Below the pieces are notes generated by a model. It had not been told where the DNA came from. It saw nothing but the letters and a program-made list of their open reading frames with translations, and did not search any database. Position numbers and translations under genes: made by a program. A stretch of DNA of 16,680 nucleotides, from contig CAYSDL010000031.1 in the NCBI GenBank assembly GCA_964429875.1, forward strand, positions 1 through 16,680, in the 5' to 3' direction. This DNA comes from CAYSDL01 sp964429875. GTDB taxonomy: Bacteria > Fidelibacterota > Marinisomatia > SCGC-AAA003-L08 > D37C17. This document shows positions 8,325 to 16,680 of this stretch, one piece after another; the stretch's first letter is position 1, and each line of letters starts with the position of its first letter.

Positions 8325-10994
8325 ATGAAAAAAATAAAATATATTCTACCTATTCTTGTTTTTTCATTTTGCTTATTTGCAAAAGAAAGCAATAATAGAA
8401 TAGCTCCTCAGATTCAATCTACTTCTAATGTTGTAGTTGATCCTGCGGACGTAGAACATTCAAATACTCAAACAACTCAAACAAGAGAAGAAATTGACTT
8501 GTGGACTGATGATTTTGAAGGTGACCTTCAATGGACTAGTCCTGGTGGTTGGAATCTAATAGATACTGATTCTAATAGTCCAACTCATTGCATAAATTCT
8601 CCTAATGATGAGACTACTACAAATGGTTCGTGGGCACTTTATTCTCCTGTAGTTACTTTGCCTGCATTGGGTGATGGAGAGGTTATGAATTTTGGATTTT
8701 TCTTAAATGTAGATATGCCTGATTCTGATGGTGATGGCGATAATTACTTAGAGGATTATTATTCAGTGTCTCTAATGGATGTTGATGCTTTAGCTTGGCA
8801 TGCAACAGATGCAGGTGATTATTGGTGTGCTGATGAAGAAATTGGTGGCTATTTAGATAGTTGGATTCAATTTTTGGATACTCCATCTTTTACAGTTCCT
8901 TCTGGTGGATCTTTAAGCGCAGATATGTCATGGACAATTGAAAGTCCTGCTGGTGCTGTTGTTGCTGGAACTTGTACTGATGGATGGGACGCTGCTAATG
9001 TAAGAATTTCAGCAGATGGTGGCTCTACATGGGATCTTCTAACTGGTTCTGATCCATATGATTTTGATTGTGGCTATGGCTGGCTTTGGAATTCTGATGA
9101 ATATGATACCGGTGGTGAGTTGAATCATTTAGCTGCAGGTTGGGGTGGAAATGCTGATTTACACACAGTAAGCTTTGATTTAGCTTCTTATGTTGGTCAG
9201 GATGTTATCGTTAGATTTGCATTTGGATCTGATCCTGCTTACTGCACCTTAGATGATGGTTCTATTACTGGTTTACATGTAGATAATATTGCTGTTTCTG
9301 GAGTATTGGATTGTTCTCCTGAAACAGAATGTGATGTAACAGCAACTGGTGAGGTTTGGATAGATCAATTTTATGATTACTGGGATGATGGCTCAGCATA
9401 TGATCCAAGACCTGGTAGTAATGGTTGGGAAGAATATCTTCCTGGATACCCATTTAATGGTAATGTGTTTTTAGATATATCTGACTTTGCAGAAGCAAAT
9501 GTTCAGTTTAGAATTCAGTCACGTTATGATGAAAATAATGATGGTGGCACAGGAGCTGGTTTATCTATAGATGATTTTAGAATTTATAAAATATCAGGTG
9601 GTAATTATCCTGCCCCAACTGGTTTGACCGCTGAAGCTGGTGATATGTCTGCTGATTTAGCGTGGAATGATATGAATGCTTCAGGATCAAATGTAGAATT
9701 TAATTATACAAATGATTCATTTGAAAACGGTATTCAGATGTCTACAGCTGGTAGTACTGCCTGGGCAGGAGAAAGAATTGATCTTGCCGGCGCATCTACT
9801 GTTCATAGTATATCTGTTCACTTAGGCATTAATCCTGCTGGTTCAGCAACTAGAATAGCAATATTTGATCAGCTTGGCTCATTGTATAACAATGAACCAA
9901 TGTGGACACAAGACGTTACTTTAAGTGATGATGGATGGAATGAATTTGTTGTTGATGTGGATTTAAATAATAGCTATATCTTGGCAACAGAGTTTACTAA
10001 TGTAGACGATACACCTGGCGGCGTATATGCTTCACTTGATGAATCTGTTTCTCCATCAACAAACAGCATGGTTCTGTTTAGTGGTGGTGCTTGGGATTTA
10101 TGGAGTGTTGCTGGCGCATCTGTTGGTGATGGTGAGTGGGGAATTAAAGCAAATATTAGTTTCTCAGGTGCTGATGTGACATATAATGTTTATCAAGATG
10201 GAGTTCAAGTACAAAGTGGCCTTACTGCTCCAAATACAACTGTTGATGGACTTGAAAATAATACTGATTATATGTTTGCAGCAAGTGCAACATATTCTGA
10301 TGGTGAAGAAAGCGGTCTCTCTTCATCTGTTACAGTAACTCCATTTGCTCAAACTGTTCATGAAGAATATCATGATGATGGTTCAGCTGAAGGTTATTAT
10401 ACGGCTGGTTCTGGAAACTTTACTGCCGTTAAATTTAACGCAAGCTCTAATGAAGATGTTGTGAGATTTAAATGGTATCAAGAAGGCGATGGTGGTGCTT
10501 TCTATGTAAAAGTATATGAAGATGATGGTGGAATGCCAGGTGCTGAAGTTTATAGTCAAGTTGTTGCAGGCGGCTTATTTGCTGGTTGGAACGATAAGGA
10601 CTTATTAAGTAACGGCTGGGTTGTTTCTGGTGATTTTTGGATTGGAACTAAATCATTTAGTTCTACAGCTCCATTTGGACTAGATGATAGTGGTGCTGGC
10701 AATTCATATGGAAGAACTGGTGCAACAGGCGCTTGGGAAGCAATTGATGGAAACTTAATGGTTAGAGTCTTCCTTGATTGCGGAGCTGATTGTGGTTCTG
10801 AACCAGAATGTACAGCAGGTGATGTTAATAATGATGGCATTATTAATGTTCTAGATATTGTAGCTGCTGTTAATTTTGTTTTAGGTGCTAGTAGTCCAAA
10901 TGATTCTGAAGCATGTGCTTCTGATTACAATGGCGATGGTATAATTAATGTCCTTGATATTGTTGCTATTGTTAATGTTGTTCTTGGTGGCTAA
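8325..10994 (+). CDS. Secreted multidomain beta-sandwich protein with C-terminal dockerin
   Basis: 889 residues, secreted, no catalytic motif found. Signal peptide at residues 1-19 (MKKIKYILPILVFSFCLFA). Residues about 57-335 resemble the jelly-roll/MAM-like modules found after metallopeptidase domains (TDDFEGDLQW ... GLHVDNIAVSG), with a DSDGDGD calcium-type loop. A second short module ends near 425 (LSIDDFRIYK). A fibronectin-III domain starts at 429 (PAPTGLTAEAG) and finishes at 616-674 (VTYNVYQDG ... NTDYMFAASATY); an approximately 160-residue beta domain sits inside it. A similar module follows at about 679-822. Residues 832-888 are a type-I-like dockerin with two loops, D833-V-N835-N-D837-G..N841-V-L-D844 and D867-Y-N869-G-D871-G..N875-V-L-D878. 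The start is set by GAGAGG at 8311. The protease gene begins five bases after its stop. Role by inference: binding or carbohydrate/protein-recognition component of a docked extracellular assembly. Confidence 0.85.
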   Translation: MKKIKYILPILVFSFCLFAKESNNRIAPQIQSTSNVVVDPADVEHSNTQTTQTREEIDLWTDDFEGDLQWTSPGGWNLIDTDSNSPTHCINSPNDETTTNGSWALYSPVVTLPALGDGEVMNFGFFLNVDMPDSDGDGDNYLEDYYSVSLMDVDALAWHATDAGDYWCADEEIGGYLDSWIQFLDTPSFTVPSGGSLSADMSWTIESPAGAVVAGTCTDGWDAANVRISADGGSTWDLLTGSDPYDFDCGYGWLWNSDEYDTGGELNHLAAGWGGNADLHTVSFDLASYVGQDVIVRFAFGSDPAYCTLDDGSITGLHVDNIAVSGVLDCSPETECDVTATGEVWIDQFYDYWDDGSAYDPRPGSNGWEEYLPGYPFNGNVFLDISDFAEANVQFRIQSRYDENNDGGTGAGLSIDDFRIYKISGGNYPAPTGLTAEAGDMSADLAWNDMNASGSNVEFNYTNDSFENGIQMSTAGSTAWAGERIDLAGASTVHSISVHLGINPAGSATRIAIFDQLGSLYNNEPMWTQDVTLSDDGWNEFVVDVDLNNSYILATEFTNVDDTPGGVYASLDESVSPSTNSMVLFSGGAWDLWSVAGASVGDGEWGIKANISFSGADVTYNVYQDGVQVQSGLTAPNTTVDGLENNTDYMFAASATYSDGEESGLSSSVTVTPFAQTVHEEYHDDGSAEGYYTAGSGNFTAVKFNASSNEDVVRFKWYQEGDGGAFYVKVYEDDGGMPGAEVYSQVVAGGLFAGWNDKDLLSNGWVVSGDFWIGTKSFSSTAPFGLDDSGAGNSYGRTGATGAWEAIDGNLMVRVFLDCGADCGSEPECTAGDVNNDGIINVLDIVAAVNFVLGASSPNDSEACASDYNGDGIINVLDIVAIVNVVLGG

Positions 10995-10999
10995 TACCA

Positions 11000-13900
11000 A
11001 TGTTTAAAGATCTTAATATCCGCTTAGTGATAAAACCCCTGATTTTTATATTGGGGGTTTTATCGCTTTTATTATCTTCAGATCCAACTCCTAGACAGGA
11101 TGTTTTCCTTTTTTGTCTTAAAGGCGAAATCCAGCCTTTAGCTATAACTAAGTCAAAAGGTCAATTTTTTGTTGATAATAATCAATTAAATAACTTTTTT
11201 GTAGAAAAAGGAATTAATGATATTGAGAAGTGGCTTCCTGGCTCTAATGAAATGGATAGAGATGGTGATGTTTATCTTAATAGAATATATAGAGCTTATG
11301 TTTCTGAGCAAGAAAGAAGTAGTATTCTTTCAATTATTAATGATATCCAAAATTTGTCTTCTATTTTATATGCTGAGCATGAATATCTAAGAAAACCTTT
11401 ATATACTCCAAACGACCCTCTTGCTGAGCTTCAATGTACTTTAGCTTCAATTAGAGCTGATAAAGCGTGGGATTTTTGGGACATTACAAATGGGGATATC
11501 CCCCAGGGAAATCATGTGTTGCTTGCTTCTGTAGATACAGGAGTAGATTATACTCATCCTGATTTGCAAGATAATAGTTGGATTAATCAAGGAGAAATAC
11601 CTTCCTGGATGTTTGAGGATGGTTTAGATTTAAATTCTGATAATTATATTGATGCTGCTGAAGTAGTGGCTTATCTAGAGCAAAGCTTTGGAGATATTAA
11701 TTTAGATGGAGAAGTTAATTTAAGAGATGCAGTCTCTGATGGTTCCCCATTTGAAGATACTATTGATGATGATGGCAATGGGTATGCTGATGACCTTCTA
11801 GGTTGGGACTGTTCAGGATATTATGGAACAGATGATAATGACCCATATCCAAAAGAAGATGTTGTGCCTAATGGAACATGGGCACATGGTACTCATGTAG
11901 CAGGAATTTTAGCTGCTACAACGGACAATGAACTTGGAATGGCTTCACCATCTTATAATGCAAAATATATTTCTGTAAAAACTTCTAGAGAGAATCAAAC
12001 AGGAGAGCCAGGAATCAGTGATGGCTATCCTGGAATTTTATATGCAGCCAAAGCAGGTATGTATGCAGGGTCATTTGCAATTATAAATAATAGTTGGGGT
12101 GGCGGTGGATATTCTGGCTCTGAAAATTCAACTATAAATGTTGCTCAAGATACATATGGTGCAGTGATAGTTGGTTCTGCTGGGAATGGATATGATTCTG
12201 GTGGTGAAGAATATGGGGCTCATTATCCCTCTAGTTATGAGAATTGTATTTCTGTTTGCGCAATTGGATGTTCTGGCCAATGGGGAAATTGGGCTACGTA
12301 TCATCCTGATGTTGACTTAGCTTCTCCAGGGGAAAGTATTTATAGCACTATAATTGGAGCAGGGTATGAATCCTGGGATGGTTCTTCAATGGCTGGTCCT
12401 AATGCTGCTAGCGCTATTGGTCTTTTAAGTGCTTATCATCCTGATTGGAATAATTTAGAATTGAGAGCAAGGATTGAAGAGTCTGCTGATAGAAGAATTT
12501 ATGATTTAAATCCTGAATATGAAACATGCAATGGATATTCTGGAGTTGATTGTTTAGGTAAAGGTATGGTTGATATTTATAAAGCTATAGGTATGGATTT
12601 TTCACCTAATGTTACTATTGAAAGTTTTGTAATTAATCCAAATGGTGATGACTTGGTCTTAAATCCTGGGGAATCTGCAACTATAGATCTCTCATTGCAA
12701 AATGAAGAGGGCTGGGTAGATGCTATTTCTTTAGAGGCTGTTTTATCTACAGATAATAATTATGTTTCAATAACAGCTGAAAATGCTTCATACGGTTATT
12801 TGCAAGATGGAGACACTTCTCAGGGTTCATATAGTTTTAATCTAAGTGAAGATATCCCTCTTGGTGATATTGCTTTTAATCTTTTAGTTTCTGCTCTTGG
12901 CCAAGATGGATATGAATATGAAAGTCTATTGTCGTTTGAAGTTGAAGTTTCTTTGTTTCAAGAAGGTTTTCCATATGATACTGATAGTCAGTATAGGTCA
13001 AGTCCACTTGTTGCTGATTTAGATGGTGATGGTGATAATGAGCTTGTTACAGCTGATGGATTTGGTGCTATAAGAGTGTATAGTGATGGATCAGAAATTA
13101 TTAATGATCATTTTCCTTTCCAAATTGAAGGAGGCCTAGATCCTAGTGGAAATATAATAAGCGGTGTTTGGGGAGCTATATCGAGTGCAGATATTGATTT
13201 AGATGGGACCTTAGACTTTGTAGTTTCCACAATGAGTGACCTTTCTAATGATATAGGGCATATATATATATTTGATATTAATGGTTTGAAAGTTGATTTT
13301 AATGCAGAAAAGTGGTTGCTAGGCACGCCTGTTATTGGAAATTTGGATGATGATGAAGAACTTGAAATTGTAGTAGGCGGTTATGGTACCCCAACAAGTG
13401 AAAGTTCATTGTATGCTATTAATCATGATGGGTCTCTTGTCAATGGATTCCCTTATGTTGTTGGTGAAAAAACAAAAGCAGGGGTTGCTCTTGCAGATAT
13501 GAATGGTAATGGAAAAGATGAAATAGTTTTTGGTACTGATAGCGATTTTCTGTATGTACTTTTAGATGATTTAACAATTGCTCCAGGTTTTCCTATTGAT
13601 TTAGGTAGAGATATAAGGTGTGAACCAGCTATATTAAATTTAGATGGCGAGTTTATCATTCTTTCAGGATCAAGAGATGATGATTTGTATGCAGTTAATT
13701 ATTCAGATGCAACGATTCGATTTGTTGTTCCTACTGGTGCAGATATATATACTTCTCCTTCATTTTATGAAGGATCTAATGGCGTTAATATCTTTTTTGG
13801 TTCAGATGATGACAATGTATATGGTATTGATACTGATGGGAATATATTAGATGGTTTTCCTGTGAACATAGGGGATAAAGTGGTAGGCTCTATTGTTTTT

Positions 13901-14404
13901 TCTGATTTAAATAATGACGGTGAAGTTGAACTTGTTGCTGCAAATCAAGGAGGTCAAATCTATGCTTTTAGTATTAATGGAGAAAGTTTAGATAATTTCC
14001 CTATAAATTATGATTTTCCATTTATGAGTTCTCCTATGGTGGTTGATTATGATAATGACAATGACTTAGAAATTATATGTGGTTCATCAGGTTCAATGGT
14101 AATGATTGATATAAAGGATTTAAATGGAAATGATCAATTTTGGTCAGTATATAAAGGGAATAATCAAAGAACTGGATATTATGAATCTAGTGGAAGTAGT
14201 TGGGATTGTCCAGTTGCTGAAGTGGGTGATTTAAACTGTGATGATATATTTGATATTCTAGATATTGTTACATTAATTAATATTATTTTTAATATTGGTG
14301 GTACGCCAAGTGATTATCAGCTTTGGGCGGCAGATATGAACTCTGATACTATTATAGATATTCTTGATGTTGTTTTATTGGTGAACGCAGTTTTAAGTCA
14401 GTAA
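11000..14404 (+). CDS. Subtilisin-family (S8) serine protease with FG-GAP-like propeller and C-terminal dockerin
   Basis: 1134 residues, secreted endopeptidase. Signal peptide about 1-27 (K3, R8, K12, then PLIFILGVLSLLL); a prodomain-like stretch follows to about 135. The triad is complete: D179 (SVDTG), H296 (HGTHVAG), S463 (GSSMAGP), with oxyanion N363 (NNSWGGG). The D-to-H interval is 117 residues against about 32 in subtilisin BPN'. The excess holds two EF-hand-like loops (210-221 and 232-243) and a DDDGNGYADD segment. A beta-sandwich spans about 535-655. A propeller of FG-GAP/VCBS-like repeats spans 660-1055 (DLDGDGDNELV, DMNGNGKDEIV, DLNNDGEVELV). The dockerin is at 1076-1134, with loops at D1077-D1088 and D1112-D1123; the first lacks the usual glycine at position 6 (D1082). 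ATG lies five bases after the upstream stop with no Shine-Dalgarno, so it is probably coupled. A terminator-like hairpin overlaps the signal-peptide codons. Could mature the neighbouring secreted proteins or feed on environmental protein (inference). Confidence 0.92.
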   Translation: MFKDLNIRLVIKPLIFILGVLSLLLSSDPTPRQDVFLFCLKGEIQPLAITKSKGQFFVDNNQLNNFFVEKGINDIEKWLPGSNEMDRDGDVYLNRIYRAYVSEQERSSILSIINDIQNLSSILYAEHEYLRKPLYTPNDPLAELQCTLASIRADKAWDFWDITNGDIPQGNHVLLASVDTGVDYTHPDLQDNSWINQGEIPSWMFEDGLDLNSDNYIDAAEVVAYLEQSFGDINLDGEVNLRDAVSDGSPFEDTIDDDGNGYADDLLGWDCSGYYGTDDNDPYPKEDVVPNGTWAHGTHVAGILAATTDNELGMASPSYNAKYISVKTSRENQTGEPGISDGYPGILYAAKAGMYAGSFAIINNSWGGGGYSGSENSTINVAQDTYGAVIVGSAGNGYDSGGEEYGAHYPSSYENCISVCAIGCSGQWGNWATYHPDVDLASPGESIYSTIIGAGYESWDGSSMAGPNAASAIGLLSAYHPDWNNLELRARIEESADRRIYDLNPEYETCNGYSGVDCLGKGMVDIYKAIGMDFSPNVTIESFVINPNGDDLVLNPGESATIDLSLQNEEGWVDAISLEAVLSTDNNYVSITAENASYGYLQDGDTSQGSYSFNLSEDIPLGDIAFNLLVSALGQDGYEYESLLSFEVEVSLFQEGFPYDTDSQYRSSPLVADLDGDGDNELVTADGFGAIRVYSDGSEIINDHFPFQIEGGLDPSGNIISGVWGAISSADIDLDGTLDFVVSTMSDLSNDIGHIYIFDINGLKVDFNAEKWLLGTPVIGNLDDDEELEIVVGGYGTPTSESSLYAINHDGSLVNGFPYVVGEKTKAGVALADMNGNGKDEIVFGTDSDFLYVLLDDLTIAPGFPIDLGRDIRCEPAILNLDGEFIILSGSRDDDLYAVNYSDATIRFVVPTGADIYTSPSFYEGSNGVNIFFGSDDDNVYGIDTDGNILDGFPVNIGDKVVGSIVFSDLNNDGEVELVAANQGGQIYAFSINGESLDNFPINYDFPFMSSPMVVDYDNDNDLEIICGSSGSMVMIDIKDLNGNDQFWSVYKGNNQRTGYYESSGSSWDCPVAEVGDLNCDDIFDILDIVTLINIIFNIGGTPSDYQLWAADMNSDTIIDILDVVLLVNAVLSQ
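11026..11070 (+). terminator. Terminator-like hairpin overlapping the signal-peptide codons of the protease gene
   Basis: GATAAAACCCC (11029-11039) pairs perfectly with GGGGTTTTATC (11054-11064). A G-U, a G-C and an A-U pair extend it to 14 bp (11026-11039 with 11054-11067). The loop is 14 nt and TTT plus an AT-rich stretch follows. Position and form suit a rho-independent terminator about 30 bases after the dockerin gene stop, yet it lies in codons 9-23 of the protease gene. It could act as an attenuator whose folding is blocked by ribosomes translating the leader. Folding energy was not computed. Confidence 0.55.
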
Positions 14405-14432
14405 AATTGTAATGTTTTTTTACAATTTTTTT
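14403..14432 (+). terminator. Rho-independent terminator candidate after the protease gene
   Basis: AAAATTGTAA (14403-14412) and TTACAATTTT (14420-14429) form a perfect 10-bp stem with a 7-nt loop, followed by TTT. It begins on the last two bases of the stop codon. The stem has only one G-C pair, so it would be weak on energy, but its place at the end of a gene group and before a new Shine-Dalgarno-led gene supports the call. The A-rich/T-rich symmetry could also serve the opposite strand. Confidence 0.5.
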
Positions 14433-14457
14433 GTAGTATATTTAGCTATACTTATTT

Positions 14458-14463
14458 TATAAT
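14458..14463 (+). promoter_or_regulatory. Possible -10 hexamer (TATAAT) for the last gene
   Basis: A perfect TATAAT lies in the 99-bp gap before the gene at 14504, which would give a 5' leader of roughly 30-35 bases. No good -35 stands at 16-18 bp spacing. The would-be -35 region is covered by the short inverted repeat AGTATA(N6)TATACT (14435-14452), which might be an operator or chance in AT-rich DNA. Confidence 0.3.
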
Positions 14464-14491
14464 TATGTAAGTTTATTTTTAACCTTAAAAA

Positions 14492-14501
14492 AGGAGAGAG
14501 G
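14492..14501 (+). promoter_or_regulatory. Strong ribosome binding site for the 14504 gene
   Basis: AGGAGAGAGG ends two bases before ATG 14504; its AGGAG core (14492-14496) is seven bases from the start. It is the strongest Shine-Dalgarno in the window, supports ATG 14504 as the start, and marks this gene as the head of its own unit. Confidence 0.75.
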
Positions 14502-14503
14502 AA

Positions 14504-16680
14504 ATGAAACGTTCTATTTCAACAATGTTGGTTGGGATTTTAAGCATAGGGGTTGTTTTTAGTGCATATAAAAAGGTTCCAAAAAACGAAAAAATGCAAT
14601 ATAGATTTGAACCTGGAATGACTGAAGAGGCTTTACAGACTCATGGTTCAACTCCAATTGCCTTCCCAAATACAAGAAATAGCGGTGAATTTGCTTTGAT
14701 TGATTCATCTGGTAATGGCTATGGTATGGTCGCTGCTAATACTCATCCACTGTTTGTGGATTTAGACAATGAGAACTGGTTTACTTGTTATAGACAGTAT
14801 GCTGGTATTGGTACTACTCATGGTCAGCTAGGTGGTGCAGTATCTGAGGATGGCGAAGATTGGCAAGTTTACTCTAATTTAAATTATAATGGCAACCCTC
14901 CATGGGGCGGTGGTTCTGGTACAGGTAATGGTGGTACTGGCACATCTCAAGGAAGATACCCAAGTGCTATAGGTACTGAAGATCAACCTATTGCAATATG
15001 GAATGAATATGCAGCTAATGCGCAAAATTCTAACGGCTCATTATATGACGGACGTCCATACTATGCATATGATCAAGGTGGTTGGGGTGGTGGACTATTC
15101 TCATATCCAGAAGAGCTTGATCCTCTATGGGCATCTGATACAAAAGATTTCTGGGTAGGTTCTCCAGCTATATCTTATAATGATGATGAGGGTTCGTATG
15201 TAGTAAACGTTGCTTTTAATGATTGGACTAGAAATGATAGATGGTTGTTTCATTCTGAAGCAATGGAAGATGGTTATATCGTTTTTGGTACTGAATATAA
15301 AATTATTGATGAAGTAAATGATCTTGTTGGTGGTGATAGTGATGGTAGTTTTAACACTTCTCCATATGTAAGTTGTACTCAAGATGGTATTTGTATGGCT
15401 GGCCTTATTGGCTTGTTTTTAGGAGCAGACACTGATGCAAGTGATGTTTCAAATTACCATACAGGTATTTTCAGAATGTCTGAAGATCATGGTGCTAGTT
15501 GGGGCGGATGTAATGGTAGTGTAGAGGATGGTTGCGCAGATTCTTTTAATGGTGATGGGTACTATTTTATTCCAGATTCAATTTGGGATGATATAGTGGC
15601 TAATTTTTCTGAATCAGAAATTACTGATGAATGTGAAGGAACAACTCACATATTAGATAGTTTTTGGACATATTATGAAGATGATATGAAAGTTGATGCA
15701 GATGGTAATGTCCATTTTGTTATCCAGGTGCTTCCATGTGAATCTACTGAAGAAGGATTTTGCTGGTATACAGCAGATGCTGGATTATATCATATTAAAG
15801 GTATGAATAATGGTCCTGGTGAAGCGATGGATTGGTCTTGGAGCTATGTTATGACAGGTGAAGCTACATGGTCATTCTCTGACTTAACAGGAGATACTTA
15901 TATTTGGAATAATTTAAGTTCATTATCATTTAGTATTGAAGATACAGACGTTATTTATGTTGTAACTGGGATGGCAACTCCTGGTTCATTTGATGGTGAT
16001 GAAGCAAATTTAGAAGATCCTTGCTATATCACTACAATGTCAGACTATCCTGAATGGAGTGAAGATATCTATGTTGTTAAGTCAACTGATGGTGGTGCAA
16101 CTTGGTGGAACCCTCTGAATGTTACAAATACTCCTGATGATACTGGTGGTATTTGTCCAAATGGATTGCCTAAGTGTGCTCCTGAGGAAACATATCCTCA
16201 CTCAGCTCAATGGGCTACTGATGATCAAGTACATATTATGTATCAAATGCCTAACTTTGCATTCAATGAAATTGGTGATCTCCTTAGTCCCGATTTCATG
16301 AACAGAGTTTATGCAGGTACTGCAACAGTTGATGATTCAAACATTGATGAATATCCTGGTGACTGGGAAGCTGGTGGTTGCTATGGTGATCCTGGTGATG
16401 TTACAGGTGATGGTATCTTGAATGTTCTTGATATCGTTGGTCTAGTAAATCATATTTTAGGTATTTCTGCACTTGATGATACTTGTGCTGCTGATTATAC
16501 AGGTGATGGCATTGTTAATGTCTTAGATATTGTTGGTTTAGTTAATAATATTCTAGGAATTGGCAGATTTGTTCCTCAAGATAATGCAACTGAAGCTACT
16601 ATATCTTTAGATGACAACTCTATAACTATTGAATCTGATGGTTATATTGGTGGTCTTGATATGGTTGTTGAATTTAGCGG
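14504..16680 (+). CDS. Secreted Asp-box (BNR-like) protein with dockerin, 3' end cut by the window
   Basis: 725 codons are visible and the frame is still open at the window end. Signal peptide at about 1-21 (MKRSISTMLVGILSIGVVFSA). The body to about 620 is rich in Trp, Gly and Asp. It carries Asp-box-like turns of the sialidase/BNR propeller type: SEDHGASW (326-333), STDGGATW (527-534) and a shorter SEDGEDW (114-120). I see no clear sialidase arginine triad or RIP motif, so a glycosidase activity is not claimed; a sugar- or glycan-binding propeller is possible. Residues 631-688 form a dockerin with loops D632-V-T-G-D636-G..N640-V-L-D643 and D664-Y-T-G-D668-G..N672-V-L-D675, very close to the dockerin of the 8325 gene. 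After it another beta domain begins (ATISLDDNSITIESDG ... GGLDMVVEFSG), unlike the other two proteins, which end at the dockerin. A C-terminal sorting domain may lie beyond the window. Confidence 0.82.
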   Translation, partial: MKRSISTMLVGILSIGVVFSAYKKVPKNEKMQYRFEPGMTEEALQTHGSTPIAFPNTRNSGEFALIDSSGNGYGMVAANTHPLFVDLDNENWFTCYRQYAGIGTTHGQLGGAVSEDGEDWQVYSNLNYNGNPPWGGGSGTGNGGTGTSQGRYPSAIGTEDQPIAIWNEYAANAQNSNGSLYDGRPYYAYDQGGWGGGLFSYPEELDPLWASDTKDFWVGSPAISYNDDEGSYVVNVAFNDWTRNDRWLFHSEAMEDGYIVFGTEYKIIDEVNDLVGGDSDGSFNTSPYVSCTQDGICMAGLIGLFLGADTDASDVSNYHTGIFRMSEDHGASWGGCNGSVEDGCADSFNGDGYYFIPDSIWDDIVANFSESEITDECEGTTHILDSFWTYYEDDMKVDADGNVHFVIQVLPCESTEEGFCWYTADAGLYHIKGMNNGPGEAMDWSWSYVMTGEATWSFSDLTGDTYIWNNLSSLSFSIEDTDVIYVVTGMATPGSFDGDEANLEDPCYITTMSDYPEWSEDIYVVKSTDGGATWWNPLNVTNTPDDTGGICPNGLPKCAPEETYPHSAQWATDDQVHIMYQMPNFAFNEIGDLLSPDFMNRVYAGTATVDDSNIDEYPGDWEAGGCYGDPGDVTGDGILNVLDIVGLVNHILGISALDDTCAADYTGDGIVNVLDIVGLVNNILGIGRFVPQDNATEATISLDDNSITIESDGYIGGLDMVVEFS

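Noticed and set aside
8325..10994. Calling the 889-residue protein an M6-type metallopeptidase because of its jelly-roll modules
   Set aside because: No HExxH zinc motif is present anywhere in the protein.
235..15382. Short open frames on the minus strand and in other + frames (about 60-104 residues)
   Set aside because: All lie within long convincing genes, have low-complexity His/Ser/Leu/Asn-rich shadow translations and no ribosome binding sites.
14504..16380. Calling the last gene a sialidase
   Set aside because: Asp-box turns occur in many propellers; the catalytic arginine triad and RIP motif were not found.

Overview
The window is AT-rich and every recognisable gene lies on the + strand and encodes an exported protein. 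It looks like a marine bacterium of the Bacteroidota/Fibrobacterota superphylum. Candidatus Marinimicrobia (SAR406) is my best guess, from a T9SS type-A-like C-terminal sorting domain, a PorV/PorQ-type outer-membrane protein, and secreted proteins ending in tandem dockerin-like calcium loops of the GDVNxDG..NVLD type. The taxonomic call is inference; there is no rRNA or core gene here.

Layout: (1) 1-53 is the last 16 codons and stop of a PorV-like gene, an exact copy of the end of the complete gene at 7199-8218. (2) 56-7202 is one giant gene, roughly 2350 codons plus an unknown number of repeats. It has an export signal, about eight PKD-like domains, a lamin-tail domain, a fibronectin-like region and a T9SS-type C-terminal domain. 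It is interrupted by a 100-N scaffold gap (354-453) inside a 57-bp tandem repeat; the flanks join perfectly in frame, so the apparent frameshift is artificial. (3) 7199-8218, overlapping it by ATGA, is the PorV-like protein. (4) 8325-10994 is a dockerin-bearing multidomain beta-sandwich protein. (5) 11000-14404, five bases further on, is a subtilisin-family (S8) protease with a beta-propeller and a C-terminal dockerin. (6) 14504 to the end is a truncated Asp-box/BNR propeller-like protein with a dockerin and the start of another domain.

Reading: two expression units of surface or secreted proteins. The first pairs a giant T9SS cargo with a probable PorV-type shuttle. The second is a set of three dockerin-tagged proteins, one of them a protease, that could dock on a shared cohesin scaffold not seen in this window. 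Two assembly signatures matter to any reader. Both sequence blocks (position 1 and position 454) begin with a stretch of exactly 55 bases that occurs again elsewhere, as expected from a k=55 de Bruijn assembly. So the repeat copy number, and what lies upstream of position 56, are not settled by this sequence.
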